Position numbers and translations under genes: made by a program. Positions 43,578 to 52,196 of a stretch of DNA of 64,000 nt are shown here, one piece after another (within the stretch, counting starts at the first letter, position 1; each line of letters starts with the position of its first letter). Origin of the DNA: Corallococcus macrosporus DSM 14697 (GTDB taxonomy: Bacteria; Myxococcota; Myxococcia; Myxococcales; Myxococcaceae); assembly GCF_002305895.1 (NCBI RefSeq), contig NZ_CP022203.1, positions 7,536,001-7,600,000 of the forward strand, in the 5' to 3' direction. Under the pieces are notes generated by a model. It was not told the origin of the DNA. It saw only the letters and a list, made by a program, of their open reading frames with translations, and ran no database searches.

Positions 43578-43900
43578 GCATGCTCCGGGGGCGGGGTCAT
43601 CAGAACGAGGAGGCGGGCGGCCTCGGGGCCGTCATTGGTGACGCCGTGCTCGGCGCCCGCGGGGGCATAAATGGCGGCACCAGGGCCGTGGACTTCCTCT
43701 TCGGCCCCCACGCGAAACCGGCAGCGCCCGTCCAGGACGACATACACCTTGTCCGACGTGGCATGGCGGTGGGGCTTCTGCGCCTGCCCCGACTGGAGGC
43801 AGTACACGTCCAGGAAGAAACGGCCGGACTGGAAGACGGTGTGCTTCAGGAGCTTCTCCGGGGAGAAGTCCTGGAAGGACGACAGGTGCTTCACATCCAT
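43574..43900 (-). CDS. Small cupin-domain protein
   Basis: A 108-residue single cupin. Motif 1 PHRHATSDKVYVVLDG (42-57) holds two His and Lys in place of the usual Glu; motif 2 PAGAEHGVTN (80-89) has the third His. A metal-binding barrel is expected but the reaction is unknown. First gene of the cupin / VKOR-DsbA / SUI1 operon; the stop overlaps the VKOR start. Only 38 bp separate it from the divergent ygfZ gene. Confidence 0.82.
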   Translation of the reverse strand: MDVKHLSSFQDFSPEKLLKHTVFQSGRFFLDVYCLQSGQAQKPHRHATSDKVYVVLDGRCRFRVGAEEEVHGPGAAIYAPAGAEHGVTNDGPEAARLLVLMTPPPEHA

Positions 43901-43938
43901 CGTGGCATTCGCTCCTTCGCCTCTATATAGCGACGGAC

Positions 43939-45009
43939 ATGGAACCGCTGTCTCTGCATTTTCTTCACGAGAAGGCGGGCGCCCGCTTCGGCGCAGTGGG
44001 CGGCCGGGAAACCGTGGCCGGGTATGGAGACGTGGAGGCAGAGTACCGGGCGGCGAAGACGTCCGCAGTCCTCCATGATGCCTCCTACCGCGAAACCCTC
44101 CGAATCACTGGAGAGGACCGGGTCTCCTTCCTACACGGGATGGTCACCCAGGAGGTGAACAACCTGCCCGTGGGCACCGCGGCCTACGCCGCCATGCTTA
44201 CCGCCAAGGGGGCCATGGTGGCGGATGCCCGCATCCTCAAGCGGGAGACGGACCTGCTGCTGGACCTGGAGCCCGGCACCGGCGCCAAGGTACGGGAGTT
44301 CCTGGACAAATACCTCATCTCCGAGGACGCCGAGCTGCACGAGGCCACGGGGGAGCTGGCCCTGCTCCGGCTGCTCGGGCCCCGGACGGCGGAGGTCCTG
44401 TCGGCCGCCCTGGGCAGCCCCCATGCGCCGCTGTCCCACCTCGCCGCCCGCGCGGTGACGCTGGCGGGCCAGGAGGTGTGGCTGCTGGGGAACGCCGCCA
44501 CGGACGCCCACGGGGTGGACGTGTGGGCGCCACGCGCCGGGCTGGAGGCCGTCTGGCGGGCCCTGATGGAGGCCGGCGCCCCCCTCGGCGTGAAGCCCCT
44601 GGGCTTCGAGGCCCTGGAGCTGCTGCGCGTGGAGGCCGGCGTGCCCCGGTACGGCCAGGACATGGTGGACACCACCATCCCGCTGGAGGCCAACCTAGCG
44701 AGCGCCATCTCCTACAACAAGGGCTGCTACATCGGGCAGGAGGTCATCGCCCGGGCCACCTTCCGCGGCCACATGAACCGCAAGCTGACGGGCCTCTTGC
44801 TGGGCGACGTGGACGTGGCCCCCGGCGCCGAGCTGCGTCGCGGGGAGAAGAAGGTGGGCTGGCTGACCAGCGTGGTGCGGTCGCCCGTCGCCGGGCAGCG
44901 GGTGGCCCTGGGCTACGTGCACCGGGACTCGCTGGAGCCGGGCACCGAGCTGACCGTGGCGGCGGGGCCCGCCACCGTGAAGGTGGCGTCGCTCCCCTTC
45001 TCCGCGTGA
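43939..45009 (+). CDS. ygfZ: YgfZ/GcvT-like folate-binding iron-sulfur cluster assembly protein
   Basis: A 356-residue T-protein homologue that uses tetrahydrofolate to help build or repair Fe-S clusters. The signature KGCYIGQEVIARATFRG is present near residues 260-276 with the conserved Cys. Supporting regions: RVSFLHGMVTQEVNNL, AAMLTAKGAMVADAR, and GVPRYGQDM with ETNL replaced by EANL (PLEANLA), as in YgfZ. The ATG at 43939 is preceded by TATATAG at about 43923-43929, a possible -10-like element. A canonical gcvT would be larger and glycine-cleavage linked, and no such genes are here. Confidence 0.88.
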   Translation: MEPLSLHFLHEKAGARFGAVGGRETVAGYGDVEAEYRAAKTSAVLHDASYRETLRITGEDRVSFLHGMVTQEVNNLPVGTAAYAAMLTAKGAMVADARILKRETDLLLDLEPGTGAKVREFLDKYLISEDAELHEATGELALLRLLGPRTAEVLSAALGSPHAPLSHLAARAVTLAGQEVWLLGNAATDAHGVDVWAPRAGLEAVWRALMEAGAPLGVKPLGFEALELLRVEAGVPRYGQDMVDTTIPLEANLASAISYNKGCYIGQEVIARATFRGHMNRKLTGLLLGDVDVAPGAELRRGEKKVGWLTSVVRSPVAGQRVALGYVHRDSLEPGTELTVAAGPATVKVASLPFSA

Positions 45010-45034
45010 AGCAGTCCCAGCATACTGGGTGGCC

Positions 45035-45862
45035 ATGTCCATGGGCTCACCTGGTCCCCTGCTCCGCCCCGCGCTGCTGCTCGCGGCGCTGCCCCTCCTC
45101 CTGACGACGGGCTGCTTCAATGTGCAGCAGGACCTCTGGATTGAGCCAGGGGGCTCGGCGCGGCTGGTGGTGGACATGGGGCTGCCCAGGTCGGTGACGG
45201 CCCTGGCGCGGCTGGGCGGCGCGGCGGACGCCAGGGCGCAGCTGCTCGCGACGGCCCGCGAGGCCGAGAAGGCGCTGCGCGAGGACCCCGAGGTCACCCA
45301 GGTGATGCTCCGGGACTACGAGCAGGAGGGCCAGGTCCACCTCGTCTACGACGTGACGGTGAAGGACGTCACCCGCCTTCCGGACCTGTACCGCCGCGCC
45401 GCCGAGAAGCACGCCCAGGGCCAGCAGGCGCCGAACGAGGCGTGGGACTTCCGCATCGAGCGCCAGGGCGGGGACTACGTCTACACCCAGCGCTTCCACC
45501 CGGAGAAGGCCTTCGCCGTGCCGCCCGTCGGCACGGGGGACGAGGCCACGGACCAGGCGGCACGGGAGCTCGCGAAGGGCATGGCGAAGGCGATGCTCGT
45601 CAACAACCGCCTCACCCTGCGAATCCACGGCCCCGGCATCGGCGAGACGAACGGCACGGTGAACGAGCAGAAGGACACCGTGGAGTGGAAGCTCAACCTG
45701 GCGGAGCTGATGGACGCGCCCGCCGAGGGCCGCGAGCTTCGCGCCGTCATCCACGGCGGCGAGCCGCTCTGGCTGTGGCCAGTGGTGCTGGGCGTGCCAG
45801 TCGCGGTGCTGCTGCTGACCGTCGCCGCCGCGCGGAAGCGCCGACGGGCCGCCGCCAGATAA
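45035..45862 (+). CDS. LppM-like lipoprotein with C-terminal membrane helix
   Basis: A 275-residue protein. ATG 45035 (GGGTGG upstream) starts a lipoprotein signal to lipobox TTGC (Cys about 27). The mature part begins FNVQQDLWIEPGGSARLVVDMGLP, like LppM/DUF3153 domains, and ends in WLWPVVLGVPVAVLLLTVAAARKRRR, a transmembrane helix with basic stop. Thus it is anchored at both ends if lipidated. LppM in mycobacteria affects surface lipids; role here unknown. An in-frame GTG at 45029 is an alternative start. Confidence 0.7.
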   Translation: MSMGSPGPLLRPALLLAALPLLLTTGCFNVQQDLWIEPGGSARLVVDMGLPRSVTALARLGGAADARAQLLATAREAEKALREDPEVTQVMLRDYEQEGQVHLVYDVTVKDVTRLPDLYRRAAEKHAQGQQAPNEAWDFRIERQGGDYVYTQRFHPEKAFAVPPVGTGDEATDQAARELAKGMAKAMLVNNRLTLRIHGPGIGETNGTVNEQKDTVEWKLNLAELMDAPAEGRELRAVIHGGEPLWLWPVVLGVPVAVLLLTVAAARKRRRAAAR

Positions 45863-45972
45863 CGCGGGCGCCCTGACACGCCTGTCACGGCCGCCCCGCC
45901 ATTCCCGGCCCCGGAACAGTCATTCCGAGGGCTTCGCGCTGGAACGGACCTTGCTGCGGCAGGCGTCCGGGC

Positions 45973-46107
45973 ATGAGACGCGCGGCATCGCTGACCTGGC
46001 TGTCCTTCATCACCGGCATGACGGTCATGGCGTCGGAGCTGGCGGCCTCCCGGCTGGTGGCGCCCTCCTTCGGCAGCGGCACGTCGAGCGGGGAGCGCCT
46101 GCCATGA
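45973..46107 (+). pseudogene. Truncated N-terminus of a spermidine-synthase-like membrane protein
   Basis: 44 codons: MRRAASLTWLSFITGMTVM then ASELAASRLVAPSFG and SGTSSGERLP. The FxxGMxxMxxELAASRLVAPxFG pattern is the first helix of fused MFS/spermidine-synthase-like proteins, normally continuing through many helices. Here it stops after 44 residues, with the TGA overlapping the next gene start (ATGA). Either a remnant or a small leader peptide. Confidence 0.5.
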
Positions 46108-46562
46108 AGCGCCTCCCCGCCATGCCGGAGTTCCTCGCGCCGCTGCCGCTGTGCGCGGTGGCGCTGATGGCGGTGAACGACCGCTGGCTCAAGCCCACCT
46201 TCCACAACGCCCTCACCGGCAAGCTGTCCGATGTGGCCATCTGCTTCTTCCTCCCGCTCTACGTGTCCGCGCTGCTGGCGCTGGTGACGCGCTGGCCCCG
46301 GGCGCGCAGGGTGGCGGTGGGCGCGGGCATCACCGCGTGCCTCTACACCGCGCTCAAGGTCTCCCAGCCCGCGGCGGACCTCTTCTGTGAGCTGCTGCGC
46401 CCCCTGGGCGCGCTGCTCGGCATCACCGGCTTCCGGGCCTGGGCGGACCCCACCGACCTCGTCACGTTGCCGCTCATCTGGGCCGCGGTGCGCTACAGCC
46501 GCGCCGCCGCCCACGAGCGGCCGCCCCTCTCCGCCTCATCCCCCACTGGAGTCAGCGCGTGA
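46104..46562 (+). CDS. Small integral membrane protein of unknown function
   Basis: A 152-residue protein with about four hydrophobic helices (LPLCAVALMAV, VAICFFLPLYVSALLALV, VAVGAGITACLYTAL, LGALLGITGF / LVTLPLIWAAV). Conserved-looking NDRWLKPTFHNALTGKLSDVA between helices 1 and 2. Start ATG 46104 overlaps the preceding short frame's TGA, and its TGA overlaps the next gene's GTG (46559), so the three frames form a tight translational unit. No family recognised. Confidence 0.65.
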   Translation: MKRLPAMPEFLAPLPLCAVALMAVNDRWLKPTFHNALTGKLSDVAICFFLPLYVSALLALVTRWPRARRVAVGAGITACLYTALKVSQPAADLFCELLRPLGALLGITGFRAWADPTDLVTLPLIWAAVRYSRAAAHERPPLSASSPTGVSA

Positions 46563-47047
46563 AAGTCATCCTGACGAACCTCGCGGCCACGGCCGCGCTC
46601 GCCACCACGGCCGTGCTGCTCATCGCGGACTCGGGCGGCGTCAAGGAGTGCCACCAGGCCGCGCAGGAAGTCACCTTCGACGTGGGCCACAACACCTGCG
46701 GAGAGCCGGGCATCCTCCGGGTGGGCACGCCCGACCGCGAGTGCCGCCTCGACGTGGAGGTGGAGGAGCGCACGGGCCTGCCCACGATGGGAGACGTCTA
46801 CGAGGGCACCGTGGACATCCGCCAGGGCAACAACTGGTACCTGGCGGATACGAATGTCCTCATCACCCTGCAGGCCGACGGTGGCACGCGGCCCGACGAC
46901 GCCGGCAGCGGGACGCAGGTTCCGGTCAACCGGACCTGCGAGGTCCTCCGCGAAAGCGACATCCTCCGGCTGAAGTGCATCGCGCGCCGGGCGGACCTCG
47001 CGAACGAGCAGGTGCACACCTGCGAGGCCGTGCTCACCCCGCGCTGA
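46559..47047 (+). CDS. Hypothetical exported protein
   Basis: A 162-residue protein with an N-terminal signal or anchor (VILTNLAATAALATTAVLLIADSGG). The mature part has six cysteines (KECHQ, HNTCGEP, RECRL, RTCEVL, LKCIA, HTCEA), likely disulfides. Beta-rich. Starts with GTG at 46559 in a GTGA overlap with the membrane protein gene, so the two probably work together. No family recognised. Confidence 0.65.
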   Translation: MKVILTNLAATAALATTAVLLIADSGGVKECHQAAQEVTFDVGHNTCGEPGILRVGTPDRECRLDVEVEERTGLPTMGDVYEGTVDIRQGNNWYLADTNVLITLQADGGTRPDDAGSGTQVPVNRTCEVLRESDILRLKCIARRADLANEQVHTCEAVLTPR

Positions 47048-47100
47048 CGGCCCTCACTTGCGGCGGCCACGCCCGGACAGGCGCGGCCGCCGCCCACGAC

Positions 47101-47760
47101 TCAGGCGGGCACCGCGTCCGGCTGCCGGTCGGGCTGGGCGGCCTGGAAGGCGGGCAGCGCCTGGCACTCGGCCTCGATGCGCAGCAGCGTGGGGTACGGC
47201 GCCAGGTCCACGCCGAAGCGGCGCGCGCCGTAGAGCTGCGGCACCAGGCACACGTCCGCGAGCGTCACCGCGTCCCCGATGCAGAAGCGCCCCACCGTGG
47301 GCTGCACCGCCGCCTCCAGCGCCTCCAGGCCCCGCGCGTTCCAGTAGGCCGACCACGCCTTGTCATCCGCGTGCAGCTCCTGCTTCAGGCGCTGCATCAC
47401 GGACAGGTTCTGCAGGGGCTGGATGCCGGAGTTCACCATCTCCGCCAGCATCCGGGTCCGGGCGCGCAGGTACGCGTCCGCGGGCAGCAGCGCGGGCGTG
47501 GGGAAGCGCTCCTCCAGGTACTCCAGCACCGGCAGGGACTGGGACAGGCGGCGCACCGAGCCGTCCGCCTCCGTCCACTCCAGCGTGGGCAGCGTGCGCA
47601 TGGGGTTGAGCGCCCGGTACGCGGCGCCGTGCTGCTCGCCGCCGTCCTTCACCAGGTGCACCGGCGCGTAGTCGAACGCCAGGCCCTTGAGGTGCAGGCC
47701 GATGCGCACCCGCCACGACGCCGACGAGCGCCAGTAGCTGTAGAGCCGCAGCCCCTTCAT
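47101..47760 (-). CDS. maiA: Maleylacetoacetate isomerase (zeta-class GST)
   Basis: A 219-residue GST-fold enzyme that isomerises maleylacetoacetate to fumarylacetoacetate in tyrosine degradation. YSYWRSSASWRVRIGL at 8-23 is the zeta-class active site (S-S-x-x-W-R-V-R; Cys of some homologues is Ala). LNPMRTLPTLEW and LSQSLPVLEYLEE carry the glutathione-binding cis-Pro and QS. Residues C-terminal of about 90 form the helical domain with GDAVTLADVCLVPQL. It follows the fumarylacetoacetase gene with an ATGA overlap. Confidence 0.9.
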   Translation of the reverse strand: MKGLRLYSYWRSSASWRVRIGLHLKGLAFDYAPVHLVKDGGEQHGAAYRALNPMRTLPTLEWTEADGSVRRLSQSLPVLEYLEERFPTPALLPADAYLRARTRMLAEMVNSGIQPLQNLSVMQRLKQELHADDKAWSAYWNARGLEALEAAVQPTVGRFCIGDAVTLADVCLVPQLYGARRFGVDLAPYPTLLRIEAECQALPAFQAAQPDRQPDAVPA

Positions 47761-48737
47761 GACTTCCGCACCACCTTCTGCGCGATGCGGCCGAACACGC
47801 TGCGGCCCTCGGCGTCGAACATCTCGATGTCGATGGTGTCACCCGGCTTCATGAAGGGCGTCTTGGGCCCGCCCTGCTCAATCGTCTCAATCATCCGGCG
47901 CTCGGCGAGGCAGGAGATGCCGCGCTCGCGGTCCGCGTTGGACACCGTGCCGCTGCCCAGGATGGTGCCCGCCGTGTAGCTGCGCGTCTTGCACAGGTGC
48001 TGGATGAGGTCGAAGAAGGAGAAGTGCATCTCCGGCCCCGCGTCCGTGTCCCCCACCTGCTGCCCGTTGAGCACCGAGCGCAGCCGCAGGTGGATGCGCC
48101 CGTCGCGCCAGGCCTCGCCCAGCTCGTCCGGCGTCACCGCGAAGGGGCTGAAGGCCGTGGCCGGCTTGCTCTGGAAGAAGCCGAAGCCCTTGGCCAGCTC
48201 GTTGGGGATGAGGTTGCGCAGCGACACGTCGTTGGCCAGCATCAGCAGCTTGACGTGCGGGGCCGCGTCCTCCGCCTTGGTGCCCTGCGGCGTGTCGCCC
48301 AGGATGGCGCAGACCTCGCCCTCGAAGTCCAGGCCCCAGGCCTCGTCGGCCAGCGGGATGTCGGCGGTAGGCGCCAGGAAGTCGCCGGAGCCGCCCTGGT
48401 ACACCAGCGGGTCCGTCTTCAGCGTCTCCGGGGGCTCGGCGCCGCGCGCCTTGCGCACCAGGATGACGTGGTTGAGGTACGCGCTGCCGTCCACCCACTC
48501 ATAGGCGCGCGGCAGCGGCGCGTGCAGGGCGCTGACGTCCAGCGGCCGGCTCTGCACCGTGCCCGCCTCCAACTGGGCGTCGAGCGCGCGGAGCTGCGGC
48601 TCCTTCACCTCCCAGTCATCCAGCGCGGCTTGCAGCGTGAGCGCCACGTTGGTGGCCAGCGCATAGGCCGAGTTGTCCCGCTTGACGACGATGAGGCGGC
48701 CGTCACGGGTTCCGTCCTTGAGCGTCGCGAGCTTCAA
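47757..48737 (-). CDS. Fumarylacetoacetate hydrolase family protein
   Basis: A 326-residue FAH-fold hydrolase, the last step of tyrosine catabolism (fumarate + acetoacetate). WGLDFEGEVCAILGDTP has the metal-ligand Glu pair; LLMLANDVSLRNL has the next Asp; TYSYTAGTILGSGTVSN-like segment (SYTAGTILGSGTVSN), ISCLAERR and FMKPGDTIDIEM complete the fold. Start TTG 48737 with GGGAG upstream begins KLATLKDGTRDGRL, the family N-terminus. The downstream partner is maiA, supporting assignment as fumarylacetoacetase. A homogentisate dioxygenase gene is not in the window. Confidence 0.88.
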   Translation of the reverse strand: MKLATLKDGTRDGRLIVVKRDNSAYALATNVALTLQAALDDWEVKEPQLRALDAQLEAGTVQSRPLDVSALHAPLPRAYEWVDGSAYLNHVILVRKARGAEPPETLKTDPLVYQGGSGDFLAPTADIPLADEAWGLDFEGEVCAILGDTPQGTKAEDAAPHVKLLMLANDVSLRNLIPNELAKGFGFFQSKPATAFSPFAVTPDELGEAWRDGRIHLRLRSVLNGQQVGDTDAGPEMHFSFFDLIQHLCKTRSYTAGTILGSGTVSNADRERGISCLAERRMIETIEQGGPKTPFMKPGDTIDIEMFDAEGRSVFGRIAQKVVRKS

Positions 48738-48870
48738 TGCCGGGCTCCCTGGCGGCCTCTGAGGAAAAGGGCCGGCCGCCTGTGATTCCGGGCTTTTCCG
48801 CCGGGGCACCGGGGGTGTCAAGCAAGACGGACACGCGCCGCGGGAGAAAAGCGAACGGCCGACATGCCGC

Positions 48871-48908
48871 GAAAAGAAGCGCACGGGCGGAACCGGCCGC
48901 CCGTGCGC
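48871..48908 (-). terminator. Intrinsic terminator after the 48933 gene
   Basis: Perfect 12-bp stem GCGCACGGGCGG (48879-48890) / CCGCCCGTGCGC (48897-48908), 6-nt loop; read on the minus strand it is followed by TTCTTTTC (complement of 48871-48878). It terminates the small secreted protein gene before the fumarylacetoacetase operon. Confidence 0.85.
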
Positions 48909-48932
48909 TCCTGACTGCGTCGCTTCAGTCAC

Positions 48933-49322
48933 TCACGCCCGGAGCGGATTCACGGCCTCCGGGCAGTGCCAATACGTGTACTCGCAGGCCTCCTGCGCGG
49001 CATCGCAGGGCACCTGGATGATGGTGATGGCCTGGCACGGGTGGCGCGGAGCCTCATGCGGGCCTCCGCCCCTCGTGCGGCCTTCGTCGGGGACACCCCC
49101 CTGGGCCTCCAGCGCGTCCTTCGCGTCTGGAGGCGGCGTCACGCCCGCCTGCGGGACGGGAGCGGAGGCGCCCTTCGCCGGGCCTCCGCGGCCCTTGCGA
49201 GAAGCCCCGCGCGAGTCCTGACGCGACTCCTGCGTGGCGACCACCGGCGGAGCCGTCACCACCGGCAGCAGGCCCGGGGCGGCGCCCAGCACCGCGCCCA
49301 GGACGTACAACTTCGTGTTCAT
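48933..49322 (-). CDS. Hypothetical exported Cys-containing protein
   Basis: A 129-residue protein. MNTKLYVLGAVLGAAPGLLPVV is a signal peptide with AlaX-like cleavage after VVATA-type residues. The middle is a Gly/Pro/Ala-rich disordered region, and the end has PCQAITIIQVPCDAAQEACEYTYWHCPEAV, four Cys suggesting two disulfides. No family recognised. It has its own terminator downstream. Confidence 0.65.
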   Translation of the reverse strand: MNTKLYVLGAVLGAAPGLLPVVTAPPVVATQESRQDSRGASRKGRGGPAKGASAPVPQAGVTPPPDAKDALEAQGGVPDEGRTRGGGPHEAPRHPCQAITIIQVPCDAAQEACEYTYWHCPEAVNPLRA

Positions 49323-49537
49323 GAAACCCCCTTGCCGGGTGCGACCGCCGTCGCGCCCCTTCGGCGCGCCGGTACCGGAGCAGCGGCAGGGACGTCAGTA
49401 CCAGGTGGGTCTGACATTCCCTGCCCTTCCGGACAGGGCCGGGGAGGCGCCGCTGGCGTGCCCCATCCGGCCCCCCGCTCTAGACGTGTCAGCGGCTGCG
49501 GCTAGGATGGCGCGCCCGCCCGGAGCCCGTCACCGTC

Positions 49538-49915
49538 ATGCCATTCCAGATCACCGTTCACGCGCAGGACCGCATCCTCGAGGTTGTCTACCCCCCGCAA
49601 GTCACGACCGCGGCCCTGGCCGAGTACCTGGCCGACGTGAAGAAGGCCATCACCGACCTGGATGGTGAGTGGTCCGCCCTGGTGGACCAGTCCCAGCTCC
49701 GGGTGATGCCCAGCGACGTGGTGACGGCCATGGCCAGCCTCAACGCCTTCGCCCAGCTCCACGGCATGAAGCGCTCCGCCCGGGTCGTCACTGACGCCCC
49801 CTCCGGGCTCCAGGCCTGGCGCATGACGAAGCGGGCCATGCTGAGCATCCCCACCCGCACCTTCGAGACGCGGGGGGAGGCCCTCCAGTGGCTGCGCGAC
49901 CCCGACGCGGACTGA
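49538..49915 (+). CDS. STAS/SpoIIAA-like small protein
   Basis: A 125-residue protein with beta-alpha pattern FQITVHAQDRILEVVYP, ALAEYLADVKKAITDL, EWSALVDQSQLRVMP, KRSARVVTD, and C-terminal RTFETRGEALQWL. The strand-helix order resembles STAS-like domains often found alone in myxobacteria, but without a clear phospho-Ser motif. Function unknown. Confidence 0.6.
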   Translation: MPFQITVHAQDRILEVVYPPQVTTAALAEYLADVKKAITDLDGEWSALVDQSQLRVMPSDVVTAMASLNAFAQLHGMKRSARVVTDAPSGLQAWRMTKRAMLSIPTRTFETRGEALQWLRDPDAD

Positions 49916-50030
49916 AGACGCCCGCGGGCTCGTCCGCCAGCAGACAGCAGGAACGCCTTTTTTCACCTATATTGCGGCAGCCCGCCCCGGACGGGGTGGG
50001 CCTCACATCTCCCGTAGGAGTGGTTGTCTC

Positions 50031-51668
50031 ATGCGTATCCCCCGGACCGACGCCCGCAGGAAGCTGCTCGGCGCGCTGTTGTGTACCTTCTCCGTCGCGG
50101 CCTGTGGCCCGGCCACGGAGGGCGAGCCGGCTGGCAGCGGTTCCGCCGAGCAGCCCGTCGTCTATGGCAACGACGACCGGATGGACGTGTACGAGCACCC
50201 CGACGCCACCTTGCGGCAGTACGCCATGCAGGCCAGCGCCGTCATGGTCGACCCGTACGAGATTGACGACTCGGACCCCAACAACGTCGTCTTCACCAGC
50301 CCCACCCTGGGCGAGTGGGTCAACCTCTGCTCGGGCCAGCGCTTCATCGACGACCCGTCGCCGGGCTACTGCTCGGGCACGCTCATCGACGATGACCTCC
50401 TGCTGACCGCCGGCCACTGCGTGACGGGCGCCGCCGACTGCCGGGACTTCAAGTGGGCCTTCAACTTCTTCCGCCCCGCCCAGAACGTCCTGCAGACCAT
50501 GACCACGCAGGACATCTTCGGCTGCAAGGAGATTGTCGTGCGGAAGGAGCAGACCATCGGTGGCCGCGAGCTGGACTACGCCATCATCCGGCTGGACCGC
50601 TCGGCGGCGCCGCGCTTCACCCCCGCGCCCGTCCGCCGGAGCAACACGGGCCTGGAGGTGGGCACCAGCGTGGCCGTCATCGGCTCGGGCAGCGGCATCC
50701 CGCTCAAGATTGACTCGGGCGGCAAGGTGCGCACCAGCCGCGCCAGCACGATGGACTACTTCATCGCCACCACCGACACCTTCGGCGGCAACTCCGGCTC
50801 GGCCGTCTACGACATGACGGACCACACCATCGCCGGCATCCTCGTCCGCGGCGCCACGGACTACGTCTACCAGGGGAGCTGCCGCGTCGTGAACGTGTGC
50901 GCGGAGACCGGCTGCAGCGGCGAGGACATCACCTACGTCAACCCGGCCGTCGACGAGTTCTGCGCCAGCCACAGCAGCGTCCGGCTGTGCGACAGCACGC
51001 CGCCGCCGCAGACGTCCTTCGACTTCACGGCCAGCGACACCGCCAACGCCACCGTGAACACCACCCGCCACACGGTGGAGCTCACGGCCGGTCAGAGCCT
51101 CACCGTGGGCACCTGCGGCGTGACGGGCGCCAGCGCCACCGGCGACACCTGGCTGCGCGTCAACGGCCCCAGCGGCACGGAAATCGCCTCCAGCGATGAC
51201 GGCTGCGCCGAGGGCCGGGGCTCCTATGTCACCCTCACCGCCGGGGCCGCCGGGGCGTACGAAATCATCGCGGGTTGCTTCAGCGACACCGCCTGCAGCG
51301 GCACGGTGGCGTGGAGCATCGGCACGGCGACCCCGCCGGCCTCCTCCGGCACCTTCAGCTACAGCTCGGTCAACTCCAACAGCGCGCGGCAGAACACCAC
51401 CAACGAGGACGTCACCCTCACCGCGGGCCAGCGCATCGCCTTTGGCACCTGCAACGTGGCGGGCGCCTCCGGCACGGGTGACTCGTTCCTCCGCCTGTAC
51501 AACGCCGCCGGCGCGCAGGTGAAGTTCAACGACGACGGCGCCGGCTGCGGCAGCCTGTCCCACGCGACCTACACGGTGCCGGCGAACGCGGGCGGCACGT
51601 ACCAGCTTCGCGCGGGCTGCTACGGCAACACGAGCTGCAGCGGCACGGTGGGCTGGAGCATCCAGTAG
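50031..51668 (+). CDS. Secreted trypsin-like serine protease lipoprotein with two C-terminal PPC-like repeats
   Basis: A 545-residue protein. Signal ends SVAACG (lipobox VAAC, Cys25). Trypsin fold: His in LLTAGHCV (about 133), Asp in ELDYAIIRLD (about 184), Ser in FGGNSGSAV (about 257), with Cys pairs. Then two about 95-residue repeats: FDFTASDTANATVNTTRHTVELTAGQ...GTVAWSI (about 327-425) and FSYSSVNSNSARQNTTNEDVTLTAGQ...GTVGWSI (about 440-545), beta-sandwich PPC-like modules, each with two Cys. Likely surface or vesicle-associated. A hairpin follows the stop. Confidence 0.88.
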   Translation: MRIPRTDARRKLLGALLCTFSVAACGPATEGEPAGSGSAEQPVVYGNDDRMDVYEHPDATLRQYAMQASAVMVDPYEIDDSDPNNVVFTSPTLGEWVNLCSGQRFIDDPSPGYCSGTLIDDDLLLTAGHCVTGAADCRDFKWAFNFFRPAQNVLQTMTTQDIFGCKEIVVRKEQTIGGRELDYAIIRLDRSAAPRFTPAPVRRSNTGLEVGTSVAVIGSGSGIPLKIDSGGKVRTSRASTMDYFIATTDTFGGNSGSAVYDMTDHTIAGILVRGATDYVYQGSCRVVNVCAETGCSGEDITYVNPAVDEFCASHSSVRLCDSTPPPQTSFDFTASDTANATVNTTRHTVELTAGQSLTVGTCGVTGASATGDTWLRVNGPSGTEIASSDDGCAEGRGSYVTLTAGAAGAYEIIAGCFSDTACSGTVAWSIGTATPPASSGTFSYSSVNSNSARQNTTNEDVTLTAGQRIAFGTCNVAGASGTGDSFLRLYNAAGAQVKFNDDGAGCGSLSHATYTVPANAGGTYQLRAGCYGNTSCSGTVGWSIQ

Positions 51669-51692
51669 TCCTGGCGCATCCATGACGTGAGC

Positions 51693-51735
51693 ACGGCGGG
51701 GCGCGTCACTCCCTCTGGAGTGGCCGCCCCGCTGT
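51693..51735 (+). terminator. Long hairpin after protease gene
   Basis: ACGGCGGGGCG (51693-51703) pairs with CGCCCCGCTGT (51725-51735) with an inner CACTCC/GGAGTG stem closing a TCT-type loop. No U-run follows, so it may be a transcription end or mRNA stabiliser. Confidence 0.5.
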
Positions 51736-51822
51736 CGCGTCGGGCCTCCCGCGCGCGGTTGAAGGCCCTCCCCGCAAAACGTTAAAATCCTCACATTCCG
51801 CATTTCAGCCTGGAGGGGCGCG

Positions 51823-52194
51823 GTGCTGAGGATTCGCCCCGAGCAGATGGTGTGCCTCGACGCGACGGTGCGCGGCGCCTACGTGAGCAGCGTGGTGCGC
51901 TTCCTGCGGGCGCAGCTCCCCCGGGAGAGCGGCGGCCTGGGGGAGCGCGAGCTGCGCGCCCAGGCGGAGCGCGGCATCGACGCGGCGGCCCGGCACGGCA
52001 TCACCGCCCGCTGGGACGTGGCGCGCTTCATCGCCTGCCAGCTCTGCCTGGGCGAGCACTTCGACACGGACCCGGCCCATGCCTGGCCCCAGGCCGTGCT
52101 CGCGCGGCCGTACCTGACGCCCTCCCGGAAGATGGACTGGATTGAGCGCCACTACCTGCGGCCGTACCGCGGGCGCTCGCCAGCCGTGCCCTGA
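51823..52194 (+). CDS. Small partner protein of the 1068-residue protease, T6SS accessory-like
   Basis: A 123-residue protein starting at GTG 51823 (TGGAGGGG site). LRIRPEQM at the start, then ERELRAQAERGIDAAARHGITARWDVARFIACQLCLGEHFDTDPAHAW. This E-L-R...GI..A..YGI....DV.RF......G..FD.DP pattern is one I associate with small genes beside type VI effectors in Proteobacteria. Stop is two bases before the next start, so translation is coupled. It may be an adaptor/chaperone for the large protein. Confidence 0.6.
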   Translation: MLRIRPEQMVCLDATVRGAYVSSVVRFLRAQLPRESGGLGERELRAQAERGIDAAARHGITARWDVARFIACQLCLGEHFDTDPAHAWPQAVLARPYLTPSRKMDWIERHYLRPYRGRSPAVP

Positions 52195-52196
52195 CG

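Noticed and set aside
43939-45009. Aminomethyltransferase GcvT of the glycine cleavage system
   Set aside because: KGCYIGQE is the YgfZ signature and no gcvH/gcvP genes are adjacent.
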